This document shows, piece by piece, positions 32,909 to 40,979 of a DNA stretch of 64,000 nucleotides; within the stretch, counting starts at the first letter, position 1, and every line of letters starts with the position of its first letter. The notes under the pieces were generated by a model. That model was not told where the DNA came from, did no database searches, and worked only from the letters and a program-made list of their open reading frames with translations. Source of the stretch: Ramlibacter rhizophilus (GTDB lineage Bacteria; Pseudomonadota; Gammaproteobacteria; Burkholderiales; Burkholderiaceae_C). The stretch spans positions 124,001 to 188,000 of the forward strand of contig NZ_SMLL01000001.1 of the NCBI RefSeq assembly GCF_004681965.1, given 5' to 3'. Position numbers and translations under genes: made by a program.

Positions 32909-33589
32909 TCAGCGCCCCGGCCGAACGAGGTAGCGCTCGAACCACGCCACCGCCAGCCCGGCCACCTGCTCCAGCGCGCCGGGTTCCTCGAACAGGTGCG
33001 TGGCGCCGGGCACCAGCACCAGCTCACGGGGCCCGTGCAGGTGGCGCAGCGCCTCCTGGTTCAGCTCGATGACGCCGTGGTCGTGTCCTCCCACGATCAG
33101 CAGGGTGGCCGCGGTGACGAGCGTCAGGGCGCCACCGGCCAGGTCCGGGCGCCCGCCGCGCGAGACCACCGCCTGGACCCGCCCGCCCAGGCGCGCGGCG
33201 GCGATCAGGGCCGCGGCGCTGCCCGTGCTGGCGCCGAAGAAGCCCAGGGGCACCGGGCCGAGGTTCCCGTGCGTGGCCGCCCACTGGGCCGCATGCACCA
33301 TGCGCCGGGCCAGCAGCTCGGTGTCGAAGCGGTGCTGGCGGGTGCGCTGGTCGATGGCCTCTTCCTGCGCGGTGAGCAGGTCCAGCAGCAGCGTGCTGAA
33401 GCCGGCCTCGTTCAGGCGCCGGGCCACCTGCCGGTTGCGCGGACTCGTGCGGCTGCTGCCGCTGCCGTGCGCGAACAGCACGAGGGGCGCGTCTTCGCCG
33501 GCGCGGATCAGGTCGCCCGCGAGCTGGACCTCGCCGCTGGGGACCAGGACCGCCTCCACGCGGAAGGCCGGCTCGTGCGCGGTGTGCAT
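32909..33589 (-). CDS. Alpha/beta hydrolase (dienelactone-hydrolase-like)
   Basis: A 226-residue alpha/beta hydrolase. Visible are LVLFAHGSGSSRTSPRNRQV (oxyanion region), the nucleophile elbow GFFGASTGSAAAL with its Ser, an acidic residue in LLIVGGHDHGVIEL, and the catalytic His in VPGATHLFEEPGALE. It resembles the dienelactone hydrolase-like proteins that in many bacteria are joined to phosphoribosyltransferase domains; here it stands alone. Substrate unknown. It lies 26 bases downstream of the cardiolipin synthase gene on the same strand. Confidence 0.82.
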   Translation of the reverse strand: MHTAHEPAFRVEAVLVPSGEVQLAGDLIRAGEDAPLVLFAHGSGSSRTSPRNRQVARRLNEAGFSTLLLDLLTAQEEAIDQRTRQHRFDTELLARRMVHAAQWAATHGNLGPVPLGFFGASTGSAAALIAAARLGGRVQAVVSRGGRPDLAGGALTLVTAATLLIVGGHDHGVIELNQEALRHLHGPRELVLVPGATHLFEEPGALEQVAGLAVAWFERYLVRPGR

Positions 33590-33615
33590 GGTGGGCTCCG
33601 TGTCGCGGCGTGAGG

Positions 33616-34878
33616 TCAGAGCACCTCGTTGAACTGGTAGACGGCGCGGTCCTGCAGCTTGTGCAGGAGGCCCCGGCGCTCCCAGGCGCCGAGGCGGATC
33701 TCGCGGGCGCGAGCGGCGTACTTCTCGAAGATGCCGTCCATGCGGGCGGTGAGCGCCGCGTCCATCACGCCGATCATGATCTCGTCGTTGGTGTCGAAGG
33801 AGCGGTCGTCGAAGTTGCTCGACCCGATGGCGAACCACTGCCGGTCGATGGTCATGATCTTCTGGTGCAGCAGCGTGTGCGGGTACTCGAAGAGGCGCAC
33901 GCCGATGGACAGCAGCTGCTGGAAGTTGCGGTGCGCCGCATGCTGCACGAATTCCTTGTCGGTGCTGCCACTGGAGGGCATGAGCACGCGCACGTCCACC
34001 CCGCGCGCCACCGCCCGCGCCAGGGCGTCGATGGCCTCGGCCTTGGGAATGAAGTAGGGGTTCTGGATCCAGATGCGCTCGCGCGCCAGGCACAGCGCAG
34101 CGTGGTGCACGACCTTGACCGCCGGCGCCGAGCCCGAGGGTTTGGCGTACATGGCGTGCATGCGCAGCGGCCCGGCCGGCGCCAGGTGCGGAAAGATGTG
34201 CTCGCCCACCAGGATGGTCCGCGTGCTGGCGCACCAGTTCTCGCAGAAAGCCGCCTGCACGTTGTGCACGATGGGCCCGCGCAGGCGCAGCGACACGTCG
34301 GCGTAGTGGCGGCCGTCCTCGGCGTCGCCCAGCCAGCGGTCGGTGATGCAGTGTCCGCCCACGAACGCTTCCTCGCCATCGACGACGACGATCTTGCGGT
34401 GGTCGCGGTCGCTCAGCACGCCCAGGTTGCGGATGGCCGCGCGGTGGAAGTAGGCGAGCTCGCAGCGCGATTCGCGCAGCCGGCGCGGCACGATGTGGCC
34501 GAGCCAGCGCGCACCGGCGGAGTCCAGCAGAACGCGCACTTCCACGCCCGCGCGGGCACGCTCGCACAGGGCCTCGGTCACGCGGTCGGACAGCTCGCCG
34601 TGCTCCCACAGGAAGGTCTCCAGGTGGACGCTGCGCCGTGCGCGGCCGATGCGTTCCAGCAGCGCGTCGAAGAACGCGCCGTTCTCCAGCACCTCGGCAT
34701 CGTTGCCCACGATCGGCGTGCCCAGGCCGATCCCGGCCAGGGATGGCAGCAGCTGCCCGATGGGCGCGTCGTGCGGCAGGTCGAGCACGGGCGAGCGGTG
34801 CCGCCGCGCCGACCACAGCATCACGGCCGGAACGACGGCCGCGCCGAGCGCGACGCCGATGCGCAGCGGCCAGCTCAT
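33616..34878 (-). CDS. Cardiolipin synthase (phospholipase D family)
   Basis: A 420-residue PLD-superfamily enzyme with one N-terminal membrane anchor (~residues 5-25). Both HKD motifs are present: DHRKIVVVDGEEAFVGGHCI near the middle and LLHQKIMTIDRQWFAIGSSNFDDRSF toward the C-terminus. It probably joins phosphatidylglycerol or phosphatidylethanolamine units to make cardiolipin, like ClsB/ClsC. Its ATG at 34878 lies 25 bases from the BON-domain gene, so BON protein, synthase and hydrolase may form an envelope-stress operon. Confidence 0.87.
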   Translation of the reverse strand: MSWPLRIGVALGAAVVPAVMLWSARRHRSPVLDLPHDAPIGQLLPSLAGIGLGTPIVGNDAEVLENGAFFDALLERIGRARRSVHLETFLWEHGELSDRVTEALCERARAGVEVRVLLDSAGARWLGHIVPRRLRESRCELAYFHRAAIRNLGVLSDRDHRKIVVVDGEEAFVGGHCITDRWLGDAEDGRHYADVSLRLRGPIVHNVQAAFCENWCASTRTILVGEHIFPHLAPAGPLRMHAMYAKPSGSAPAVKVVHHAALCLARERIWIQNPYFIPKAEAIDALARAVARGVDVRVLMPSSGSTDKEFVQHAAHRNFQQLLSIGVRLFEYPHTLLHQKIMTIDRQWFAIGSSNFDDRSFDTNDEIMIGVMDAALTARMDGIFEKYAARAREIRLGAWERRGLLHKLQDRAVYQFNEVL

Positions 34879-34903
34879 CGCCGTTCGCCCCGTGGCGAGT
34901 CCT

Positions 34904-35452
34904 TCAGTGCCATGCGGTGGGCTGCGGCGCCTGGGCCGCCGTGTTGGCCTGCGAAGACGTGTCGCGTTCCGGCTCGCCGCGTCGGCCGCCACCTTGCAGC
35001 GACGGGATGCGGCCGGCTTCGGCATGCTCCTGCAGCCGGTTGTCCAGGCGCGCGATGCCCGCCATGCCGCTGAGCGCATCGAGCAGGGGAACGATTTCGT
35101 GCCGCAGCACGTCGCCGGTGAGCGTCACCTCGCCATGCTCCACCTCCACATGCACGGCATGCGGATGGCTCACGTGCCGTCCCAGGGTGGCGCGGATGCG
35201 CTCGTGCAGCTGCTGGTCGCTCTGCGGCGGACGGTGGCTCACGCGGTCGAGCCGCCGCGTGGCGGCGAATCCGCGCGCCTGGTTGGCCAGGTGCTGGGCC
35301 TGCTGCTGGCCCCGGTGCAGCGCCATGCGGGCGCTGGAGACGGTCTTGTCGCGCAGCACGGCGCGGCGGCGCCGTCCGCTCTGCGCATCGAGCAGGTACA
35401 TCGCCACCAGGCCCGCGGCAAAGGCGGTGGCGGCGGAGATGAGCTTGTTCAT
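34904..35452 (-). CDS. BON-domain protein
   Basis: A 182-residue protein with an N-terminal hydrophobic anchor (LISAATAFAAGLVAMYLLDA, residues 4-23), a basic stretch RRRRAV, and a BON domain (~residues 80-145: DQQLHERIRATLGRHV, VHVEVEHGEVTLTGDV). BON domains bind phospholipids and occur in osmotic-stress proteins such as OsmY. The C-terminus is low complexity and polar. Probably membrane-associated. It is the first gene of the minus-strand run that continues with cardiolipin synthase. Confidence 0.78.
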   Translation of the reverse strand: MNKLISAATAFAAGLVAMYLLDAQSGRRRRAVLRDKTVSSARMALHRGQQQAQHLANQARGFAATRRLDRVSHRPPQSDQQLHERIRATLGRHVSHPHAVHVEVEHGEVTLTGDVLRHEIVPLLDALSGMAGIARLDNRLQEHAEAGRIPSLQGGGRRGEPERDTSSQANTAAQAPQPTAWH

Positions 35453-35660
35453 GCGACCTCCTTCGGTGCAGGGGAACTCGTCGGCAGTTCATCGGTCCGC
35501 AAGGGACACGCGGCAGCCACCGGTCGCGCCGCCGGCTCGATCCCATTCAATTTATGCGGCTTCCCGGCGGCATGCGTCACCGGAAGTCGGAACCACGCGT
35601 AAGAATCGGCAGCGCTGGCGCACGCGTCCGAACAAGCGCCGGCTGTCTGGAGATGCCGCC

Positions 35661-36164
35661 ATGCGAACCCGTCTGTTCTCGCCTTTGTCCCTGTCCGTGC
35701 TGTTCTCGGCGCTGGTGCTGTCGGCCTGCGCCGGCTACTCGCCGCGCGAGCTGCAGCCCGGCATGAGCGCGGCCCAGGTCCTCGAAAGCATGGGCCCGCC
35801 GACCGCGCGCCATGGGCTGCCCGGTGGCGCCACGCGGCTGGAGTACGCGCGCGGCCCGGCGGGGCTGCACACCTTCATGGTCGACCTGGATCCGCAGGGC
35901 CGCGTGGCCGGCTGGCAGCAGGTGCTGACCGAGGCGCAGTTCAATGCCATTCCCCCCGGCCTTCCAGTCGATGAGCTGCGGCGCCGGCTCGGTCCGCCGA
36001 CTCACGTGCGCGGTGGCGGCCGCCAGGCCGACCAGGTGTGGTCGTACCGCTTCGATTCGCCTTTCTGCCAGTGGTGGCAGATCGACATCACCGGCGGACG
36101 CACCGGCGCGGCCGCCTATGGCGCCGACCCGCGCTGCGAAGTGAACGACGCGCGGCCGGTGTGA
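35661..36164 (+). CDS. Outer-membrane lipoprotein, BamE/SmpA-like
   Basis: A 167-residue lipoprotein. The signal peptide ends in the lipobox LSAC (Cys at ~residue 23). The mature part has two BamE-like repeats, LQPGMSAAQVLESMGPPTAR and GLPVDELRRRLGPPTHV, each the 'GM..V...GPP' turn typical of SmpA/OmlA proteins. It is likely anchored in the outer membrane and may take part in envelope assembly, but it is not necessarily BamE itself. Its stop overlaps the GTG start of the DedA-like gene (GTGA). Confidence 0.78.
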   Translation: MRTRLFSPLSLSVLFSALVLSACAGYSPRELQPGMSAAQVLESMGPPTARHGLPGGATRLEYARGPAGLHTFMVDLDPQGRVAGWQQVLTEAQFNAIPPGLPVDELRRRLGPPTHVRGGGRQADQVWSYRFDSPFCQWWQIDITGGRTGAAAYGADPRCEVNDARPV

Positions 36165-36724
36165 ACCTGACCGAGCTCGCGCTCGACAACGGCTACCTCC
36201 TGCTGGCCCTGGGCCTGGTGGTGGAGGGTGAGACGGCCGTGCTGCTGGCCACCCTGGCCGCGCACCGCGGCTGGCTGCAATTGCCGCTGGTGTTCGGCAT
36301 GGCCTTCGCCGTGGCGTGGCTGCTGGACCAGAGCCTGTACTGGCTGGGCCGCTGGAAGGGCGTGGCCCTGCTGGCGCGCTGGCGGCGCCTGGCGCGTGCG
36401 GCCGTGCGGGCCCGGCGGCTGGTGCTGCGCCATCCGCACGCCAGCGTGATCGGCGTGCGCTTCGCCTATGGCCTGCGCACCGCCGGCCCCATGCTGATCG
36501 GCGCGAGCGGGCTGCCAGCCTGGCAGTTCGCCCTGCTCAGCGCCCTGGCCGCCGCGCTGTGGGCCGGCATTCTCTGCACCCTCGGCTGGGTGTTCGCGCA
36601 GGCACTGCAGCAGGTGCTGCAGTACGCCCAGGGCGTGCAGCTGGGATTGCTGGCGCTGCTGGTGCTGGCGGGGCTGTCGGCGTGGTGGATGGCGCGGCGG
36701 CGGCGCAGGCTGCGCGGGCGGTAG
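36161..36724 (+). CDS. DedA-family membrane protein
   Basis: A 187-residue membrane protein of the DedA/SNARE-associated family, starting at a GTG that overlaps the upstream stop. It begins NLTELALDNGYLLLALGLVVEGET and contains GVRFAYGLRTAGPMLIGASGLP, the conserved 'R..P.G.RT..P...G' loop of the family, here lacking the usual Pro after Arg. About five hydrophobic spans. DedA proteins act as lipid or undecaprenyl-phosphate flippases. It ends in an Arg-rich tail. Confidence 0.82.
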   Translation: MNLTELALDNGYLLLALGLVVEGETAVLLATLAAHRGWLQLPLVFGMAFAVAWLLDQSLYWLGRWKGVALLARWRRLARAAVRARRLVLRHPHASVIGVRFAYGLRTAGPMLIGASGLPAWQFALLSALAAALWAGILCTLGWVFAQALQQVLQYAQGVQLGLLALLVLAGLSAWWMARRRRRLRGR

Positions 36725-36732
36725 CGGCCTGC

Positions 36733-37731
36733 TCAGGCCGGCCGCACGGGGCGAGGGGGCGGCAGCGGCATGCTTCGCTGCGCCATCAGCGTGCGCAGCA
36801 GGTCGGGGCGGTCGGTGATGATCCCGTCCACGCCCATGTCCATGAGCTGCGCCATGCGCGCGGGCTCGTTCACGGTCCAGGCCAGCACCTTCAGGCCCAG
36901 GGCCTGCGCCTCGGCGATGGCGGCGGCGTCCAGGTCGCCATGAAAGCTGGACCAGGTGCGTCCGCCGGCGGCCTTGACCAGGCGCGGCACCGAGCCATGG
37001 TCCCGCAGGTCGAAGCCCGCCGTCCAGGGCGAGCCCGGGGCCACGTTGTCCAGGCTGGGCCGGCGCAGGGTGAGGTGCGCGGTCTCCATCCCGGGCGCTT
37101 CGCGGGCCACCTGCCGCAGCGTGCGCCAGTCGAAGGACTGGAGGGTCGTGCGCCGGGCCACGCCGCCCGCGCGCAGCGTGTCGATCGCCGCGCGGGTGAA
37201 GTCCGCCACCGGCAGGGTGTCTTCGGGCTTGAGCGGGTTGACCTTGGTTTCCACCGCGAGCTGCACGCCGTGCGCGCCCGAGCGCAGCAGCAGCGCGATC
37301 ACCTCGGACAGCCGCGGGATGCGCGCGCCATCCACGGGCGTCTGCTCGGGGAACTGGCGCGCATAGGCCGAGCCCGGCCGCAGGCGCCCGACGTCGTAGG
37401 CCGACAGCTCGGCCAGCGTGAGTTCGGCGATGGCCGGCCCGCGGCCGGAGAGGAACTGCCCGTCGGGGCCGCGCGTGATGTCGGGGTTCAGCCGCGCGTC
37501 GTGCGACACCACGGGCACACCGTCCTTGGTCACGCCGACATCGAGCTCCAGCGTGTCCACGCCCAGGGCCAGGGCCGCGGCGAAGCCGGCCAGGGTGTTC
37601 TCCGGCCACAGGCCCCGGGCGCCGCGGTGGCCCTGCAGCTCGATGCGGCGCGGCACGGATCCGGCGGTACCCGCGCAGGCGGCCAGCGTGGAGGCGCCCA
37701 GCAGGGCGAGGGCGCTGCGGCGGGTGGGCAT
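36733..37731 (-). CDS. Glycerophosphodiester phosphodiesterase, lipoprotein-type
   Basis: A 332-residue GDPD. The signal sequence PTRRSALALLGASTLAAC combines a twin-Arg-like start with a lipobox Cys, so it is exported and probably lipid-anchored. The catalytic region is LQGHRGARGLWPENTLAGF with the first His and Arg-Gly, then DTLELDVGVTKDGVPVVSHD with metal-binding Glu, Asp and the second His. It hydrolyses deacylated phospholipids to glycerol 3-phosphate and the head alcohol. It is 43 bases from the MFS gene upstream on the same strand. Confidence 0.9.
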   Translation of the reverse strand: MPTRRSALALLGASTLAACAGTAGSVPRRIELQGHRGARGLWPENTLAGFAAALALGVDTLELDVGVTKDGVPVVSHDARLNPDITRGPDGQFLSGRGPAIAELTLAELSAYDVGRLRPGSAYARQFPEQTPVDGARIPRLSEVIALLLRSGAHGVQLAVETKVNPLKPEDTLPVADFTRAAIDTLRAGGVARRTTLQSFDWRTLRQVAREAPGMETAHLTLRRPSLDNVAPGSPWTAGFDLRDHGSVPRLVKAAGGRTWSSFHGDLDAAAIAEAQALGLKVLAWTVNEPARMAQLMDMGVDGIITDRPDLLRTLMAQRSMPLPPPRPVRPA

Positions 37732-37774
37732 GGGTCGAGGACTCCGTTCGTTCAGGTCAGGGTTCGGCCGGCGG

Positions 37775-39016
37775 CTATTGCGAAGCAGGCTGCGGCCTGC
37801 GCGCCAGGAAGAACAGCAGCGAGCCTGCCCCGGCCAGCAGCGCCAGCACCGTGAAGCCGGCGCGGTAGTTGCCCGTGAGGTCGGCCAGCACGCCCGCCAG
37901 CATGGGGCCGGCCACCTGGCCGCCGGCGATGATGACGGCCGACAGGCCCATGATCATGCCGATGGCCTGCAGCCCGAAATAGTCGGCGCGGATGGCCTGC
38001 ATCATCGGACCGCGCAGGCCCCAGGCCGTGCCGTGCAGCACCGCGAAGGCGACCAGCCAGGCGGGGCTCCCGGCGTAGGTGAGCATGAGCAGGCCGGCCA
38101 TGTGCGCCAGCATGCAGCCGGCCGCGATGAGCCGCTTGTCGAAGCGGTCACCCACCGCTGCGCCGGTGAGCACGCCCAGGAGTTGGCACAGCGTCATGAG
38201 CGTGATGACCCAGGACGCCTCGGCCACCGTGTAGCCCAGGCCTTCCTTCATGTGCGAGATGGCGTGCACGTTGACCGAAGCCACCACCAGCAGCGCGCTG
38301 CCATGGCCGAGGGCGAGCAGCCAGAAGGCGGGGGTGCGCAGGGCCTGGGCGGCCGAGTACTGCGGCGGCGGCGGCTCGGGCGGGGTCGGTGCGGTGGCGG
38401 CGTCGGGCGGGGCGGCCGTGGGCGGGATGCCGTCCTCGAACTCGCCGATGTCCGAGGGCCGGCGGTGCAGCAGCCGCGCGAGCGGCAGGCCGACGGCCAT
38501 GATCAGCACGCCCGAGGCGAAGGCCGTGGTGCGCCAGCCCCAGGTCTGCAGGGTCCAGGCCACCGCCGGTACCGCGAGCCCGCCCAGGGCCAGGCCGGTG
38601 CTCATGATGGACAGCGCCCGGGCCCGCTTGCGCCTGAACCAGTGGACCACGGTGACGGTGAGCGGGAAGTAGCCGGCCAGGCTGGTGCCGATGGCGATGA
38701 CCAGCAGGGCCGCGTAGAAGCCGCCCATGCTGTCGATCTGGCTGAGCGCGATGAAGCCCAGGCCGAAGGCGAGCACGCCGGTCTGGACCATGGCCCGTGC
38801 GCCGAAGCGGTCCATGATCCAGCCCAGGGCCGGTCCGAGCAGCGCGCCTTCAATGGATTGCAGGGCCGCACCGCCGGCCAGCGCGGTCTTGCTCCAGCCG
38901 CGCTCGTCGGAGAGCGCGGCGACATACGCGCCGAAGGCCTGCAGCAGCAGGCCCGCGTGGAGGAACTGGAAGGTGGCGCCGGCGGCCACGATGCGCCAGC
39001 CGTGGAAGATCTTCAA
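37775..39016 (-). CDS. MFS transporter, oxalate/formate-antiporter-like
   Basis: A 413-residue major facilitator with about 12 spans. Its N-terminus MKIFHGWRIVAAGATFQFLHAG is typical of the OFA/monocarboxylate branch, with LGPALGWIMDRFGARAMV as the span 2-3 loop and WFRRKRARALSIMSTGLALGG as the span 4-5 region. The central cytoplasmic loop has a Pro/Ala-rich part (~residues 195-215). Probably imports an organic acid. It lies upstream of the GDPD gene; the two may be cotranscribed, though no common pathway is evident. Confidence 0.83.
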   Translation of the reverse strand: MKIFHGWRIVAAGATFQFLHAGLLLQAFGAYVAALSDERGWSKTALAGGAALQSIEGALLGPALGWIMDRFGARAMVQTGVLAFGLGFIALSQIDSMGGFYAALLVIAIGTSLAGYFPLTVTVVHWFRRKRARALSIMSTGLALGGLAVPAVAWTLQTWGWRTTAFASGVLIMAVGLPLARLLHRRPSDIGEFEDGIPPTAAPPDAATAPTPPEPPPPQYSAAQALRTPAFWLLALGHGSALLVVASVNVHAISHMKEGLGYTVAEASWVITLMTLCQLLGVLTGAAVGDRFDKRLIAAGCMLAHMAGLLMLTYAGSPAWLVAFAVLHGTAWGLRGPMMQAIRADYFGLQAIGMIMGLSAVIIAGGQVAGPMLAGVLADLTGNYRAGFTVLALLAGAGSLLFFLARRPQPASQ

Positions 39017-39085
39017 GGCAAGCCCGCGAAGTCGGGGCGCGAGTGTAGCGCGGCAGGGCGCAGGCGTGCGCCCTGCCGGCCCCGT

Positions 39086-40561
39086 TCAGCGGGTCGTGAA
39101 GTCTGCGCCGCTGGCCGACTGCACGCCGAAGCGGCCCGTGCCCAGGTACTCCAGGGTGATGGACTGGTTCTGGCCTGCGGCGATGGCGCCGAGCGGGCCG
39201 AAGGACGTGCGGTTGCCCAGCGAGGTGTAGAGCTGCCCTTCCACGCGCTGCCCCACGGTGCCGCCGGTGGCCGCCACCATGGCGTTGCCGTCGCGCGAGA
39301 GCGAGATGCTGCGCCAGTTGCTGTCGCTGCCCGGCGTGGTGGCCAGGCGCTCGAAGCCGATGCCGCCGTCGCGTGACAGCAGGACGCCGTCGAAGGAGGT
39401 GGCCGGCTGTCCCGTGCAGGGAATGCTGGTGGCCGTGGCCGCGACGCTGCTGCCGTCGCCGGCCACCGAGGTGGTGGTCCAGTTGGCAATCAGGGGGCTG
39501 CCGTTCTGGTTGACCGTGGTCCAGGTCAGGCCCGCGTCGCGCGAGACCTGCAGGGTGCCGCGGCAGCGTTCGGCCACCGCGAGCAGCTGCCCGTCGTCCG
39601 AGGAGCTCACGCGGTACCAGTCGCCCGTGCCGGTGCGCGAGGTCCAGGTGAGGCCCCCGTCGGTGGAGGTGTGGATGGAGCCGCCCTGGTCCACGGCCAC
39701 CAGGCGCTGGCCGTCGCCGGACATGGCCACGCCGCGCCAGCTGCCGGCCTGGGCCACGGGCGACCAGGTGGCGCCGCCGTCCACCGACAGCTGCAGGGGC
39801 ATGCCCAGCGCGCTGACCAGGATGCGGTTGCCGTCGTCCGAGATGGCGACCGATTCCCATTCGATGCCGGGCGTGAATGCCGGCCAGCTCACGGCGGTCC
39901 AGGTCTGGCCGCTGTCGTTGGAGATGAAGGGCCCGCCGTCGTAGGCGATGGCCACGATCTTGCGGCCGTCAGGGGTCATGTCGGCGCTGATCCAGATGCG
40001 GTCGGCATCGGACAGGCGCTCGTTCCAGGTGGCGCCGCCGTCGGTGGAGACGAACAGGCTGCCGATGATCTCGCCGGCCGTGAGCACCTGCCCCGTCGCG
40101 CTGGAGCGCACCCACCACCAGGGCTGCGCGCCCAGGTGCGAGGACCAGGTGACGCCGGGCGCCACGTTGCCGGGAAGGCCGGCGGTCTGCACGACCTGCC
40201 CGGGGTTCAGGCGCAGCTCCCAGGGCGTGTCGCTCACCCCGGTGACGGCGACGGTGTCGCCGGCCGTGAGCTGCGTCGGCAGGGTGATGGCGATGGGCGT
40301 CGTGCTGCTGGCGGCACGGACCTCGTAGCGCTGGTTGGGCTGGGCCTGGGTGTCGGCCGTGACGGCGACGACACTGGGCGCGGGCGGCGGTGCGGGCGTC
40401 GGAGCCGGAGCCGGACCGGGCGCCGGCGCGGGGGCCGGTGCCGGTGCCGGCGGACCGACGGCGATGTCCTCGCCGCTGCCACCGCCACCGCAGGCACTGA
40501 GGACCAGTGCGGCCAATGCGGCGACCGTGTGCAGCCGCGACTTATTTTCTCCCTGGGACAT
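39086..40561 (-). CDS. BNR/sialidase-like repeat lipoprotein
   Basis: A 491-residue exported lipoprotein. The start at 40561 begins SQGENKSRLHTVAALAALVL followed by lipobox SAC and GGGG; an Ala-Pro repeat linker (~residues 37-62) leads to a beta domain and then to a propeller built of repeats with S-x-D-G-G-x-T-W (FVSTDGGATW, LSVDGGATW, HTSTDGGLTW, VSRDAGLTW). Such BNR/YCF48-like propellers bind ligands at the cell surface. Function unknown. The longer in-frame extension to 40702 lacks a signal peptide at its start. Confidence 0.82.
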   Translation of the reverse strand: MSQGENKSRLHTVAALAALVLSACGGGGSGEDIAVGPPAPAPAPAPAPGPAPAPTPAPPPAPSVVAVTADTQAQPNQRYEVRAASSTTPIAITLPTQLTAGDTVAVTGVSDTPWELRLNPGQVVQTAGLPGNVAPGVTWSSHLGAQPWWWVRSSATGQVLTAGEIIGSLFVSTDGGATWNERLSDADRIWISADMTPDGRKIVAIAYDGGPFISNDSGQTWTAVSWPAFTPGIEWESVAISDDGNRILVSALGMPLQLSVDGGATWSPVAQAGSWRGVAMSGDGQRLVAVDQGGSIHTSTDGGLTWTSRTGTGDWYRVSSSDDGQLLAVAERCRGTLQVSRDAGLTWTTVNQNGSPLIANWTTTSVAGDGSSVAATATSIPCTGQPATSFDGVLLSRDGGIGFERLATTPGSDSNWRSISLSRDGNAMVAATGGTVGQRVEGQLYTSLGNRTSFGPLGAIAAGQNQSITLEYLGTGRFGVQSASGADFTTR

Positions 40562-40979
40562 CGATGCTTTCCTCTTTGCGTGACAGACGTGGCGGGATGT
40601 TGCCGGTGTGCCTGAGCCTTGGAACGTGGAAAGAGGAGCGCCCGCGCGTAGGAGAACACCGCCTCGACAATTTGTCACCGCTGAGCCGGTGCTCGTGGGC
40701 ATGGATCGGGTCGCTGTGGGTTCGACAGGGTCTCAACAAATAGCGAATCCACGGATCCCGTCGGGCCCCAACCGTTCGGGTCCCGACCGTTCGGGCTGAG
40801 CCTGTCGAAGCCCATGGCGCGAGACCCACCACGCGAGCCCTTCGACAAGCTCAGGGCGAACGGATGTGTTTGACCAGGGATGTCTTTCAACGCGGCCTCG
40901 GCCGCGGTAAGTAAAGGCTCGCCCGAATGATTGGAGCCTTGTCGAAGGGCACGCAAGCGAAGGTCAGCCCGTCCGCGGG
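40562..40979. other. Intergenic region with palindromic repeat
   Basis: 418 bases between two minus-strand genes. It contains the promoter region of the BNR lipoprotein and the inverted repeat at 40789-40861. Several short copies of GTTCGGG and TTCGACA(G/A)G occur between 40710 and 40935. I see no gene in it. Confidence 0.6.
40789..40861. repeat. REP-like palindrome (TTCGACAAGCTCAGGGCGAAC type)
   Basis: GTTCGGGCTGAGCCTGTCGA at 40789 onward and the inverted copy CCCTTCGACAAGCTCAGGGC ending at 40861 are 25-base arms around a 23-base spacer. This sequence type is a widespread intergenic repeat in proteobacterial genomes. Whether it is mobilised by a RAYT transposase here cannot be judged. Confidence 0.72.

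Noticed and set aside
40562..40702. N-terminal extension of the BNR lipoprotein to 40702.
   Set aside because: The extension lacks coding character and would bury the lipoprotein signal peptide, which starts cleanly at 40561.
40700..40935. Short repeated TTCGACA motifs considered as a CRISPR-like array.
   Set aside because: Spacing and repeat length are irregular and the arms are inverted, which fits a REP palindrome.
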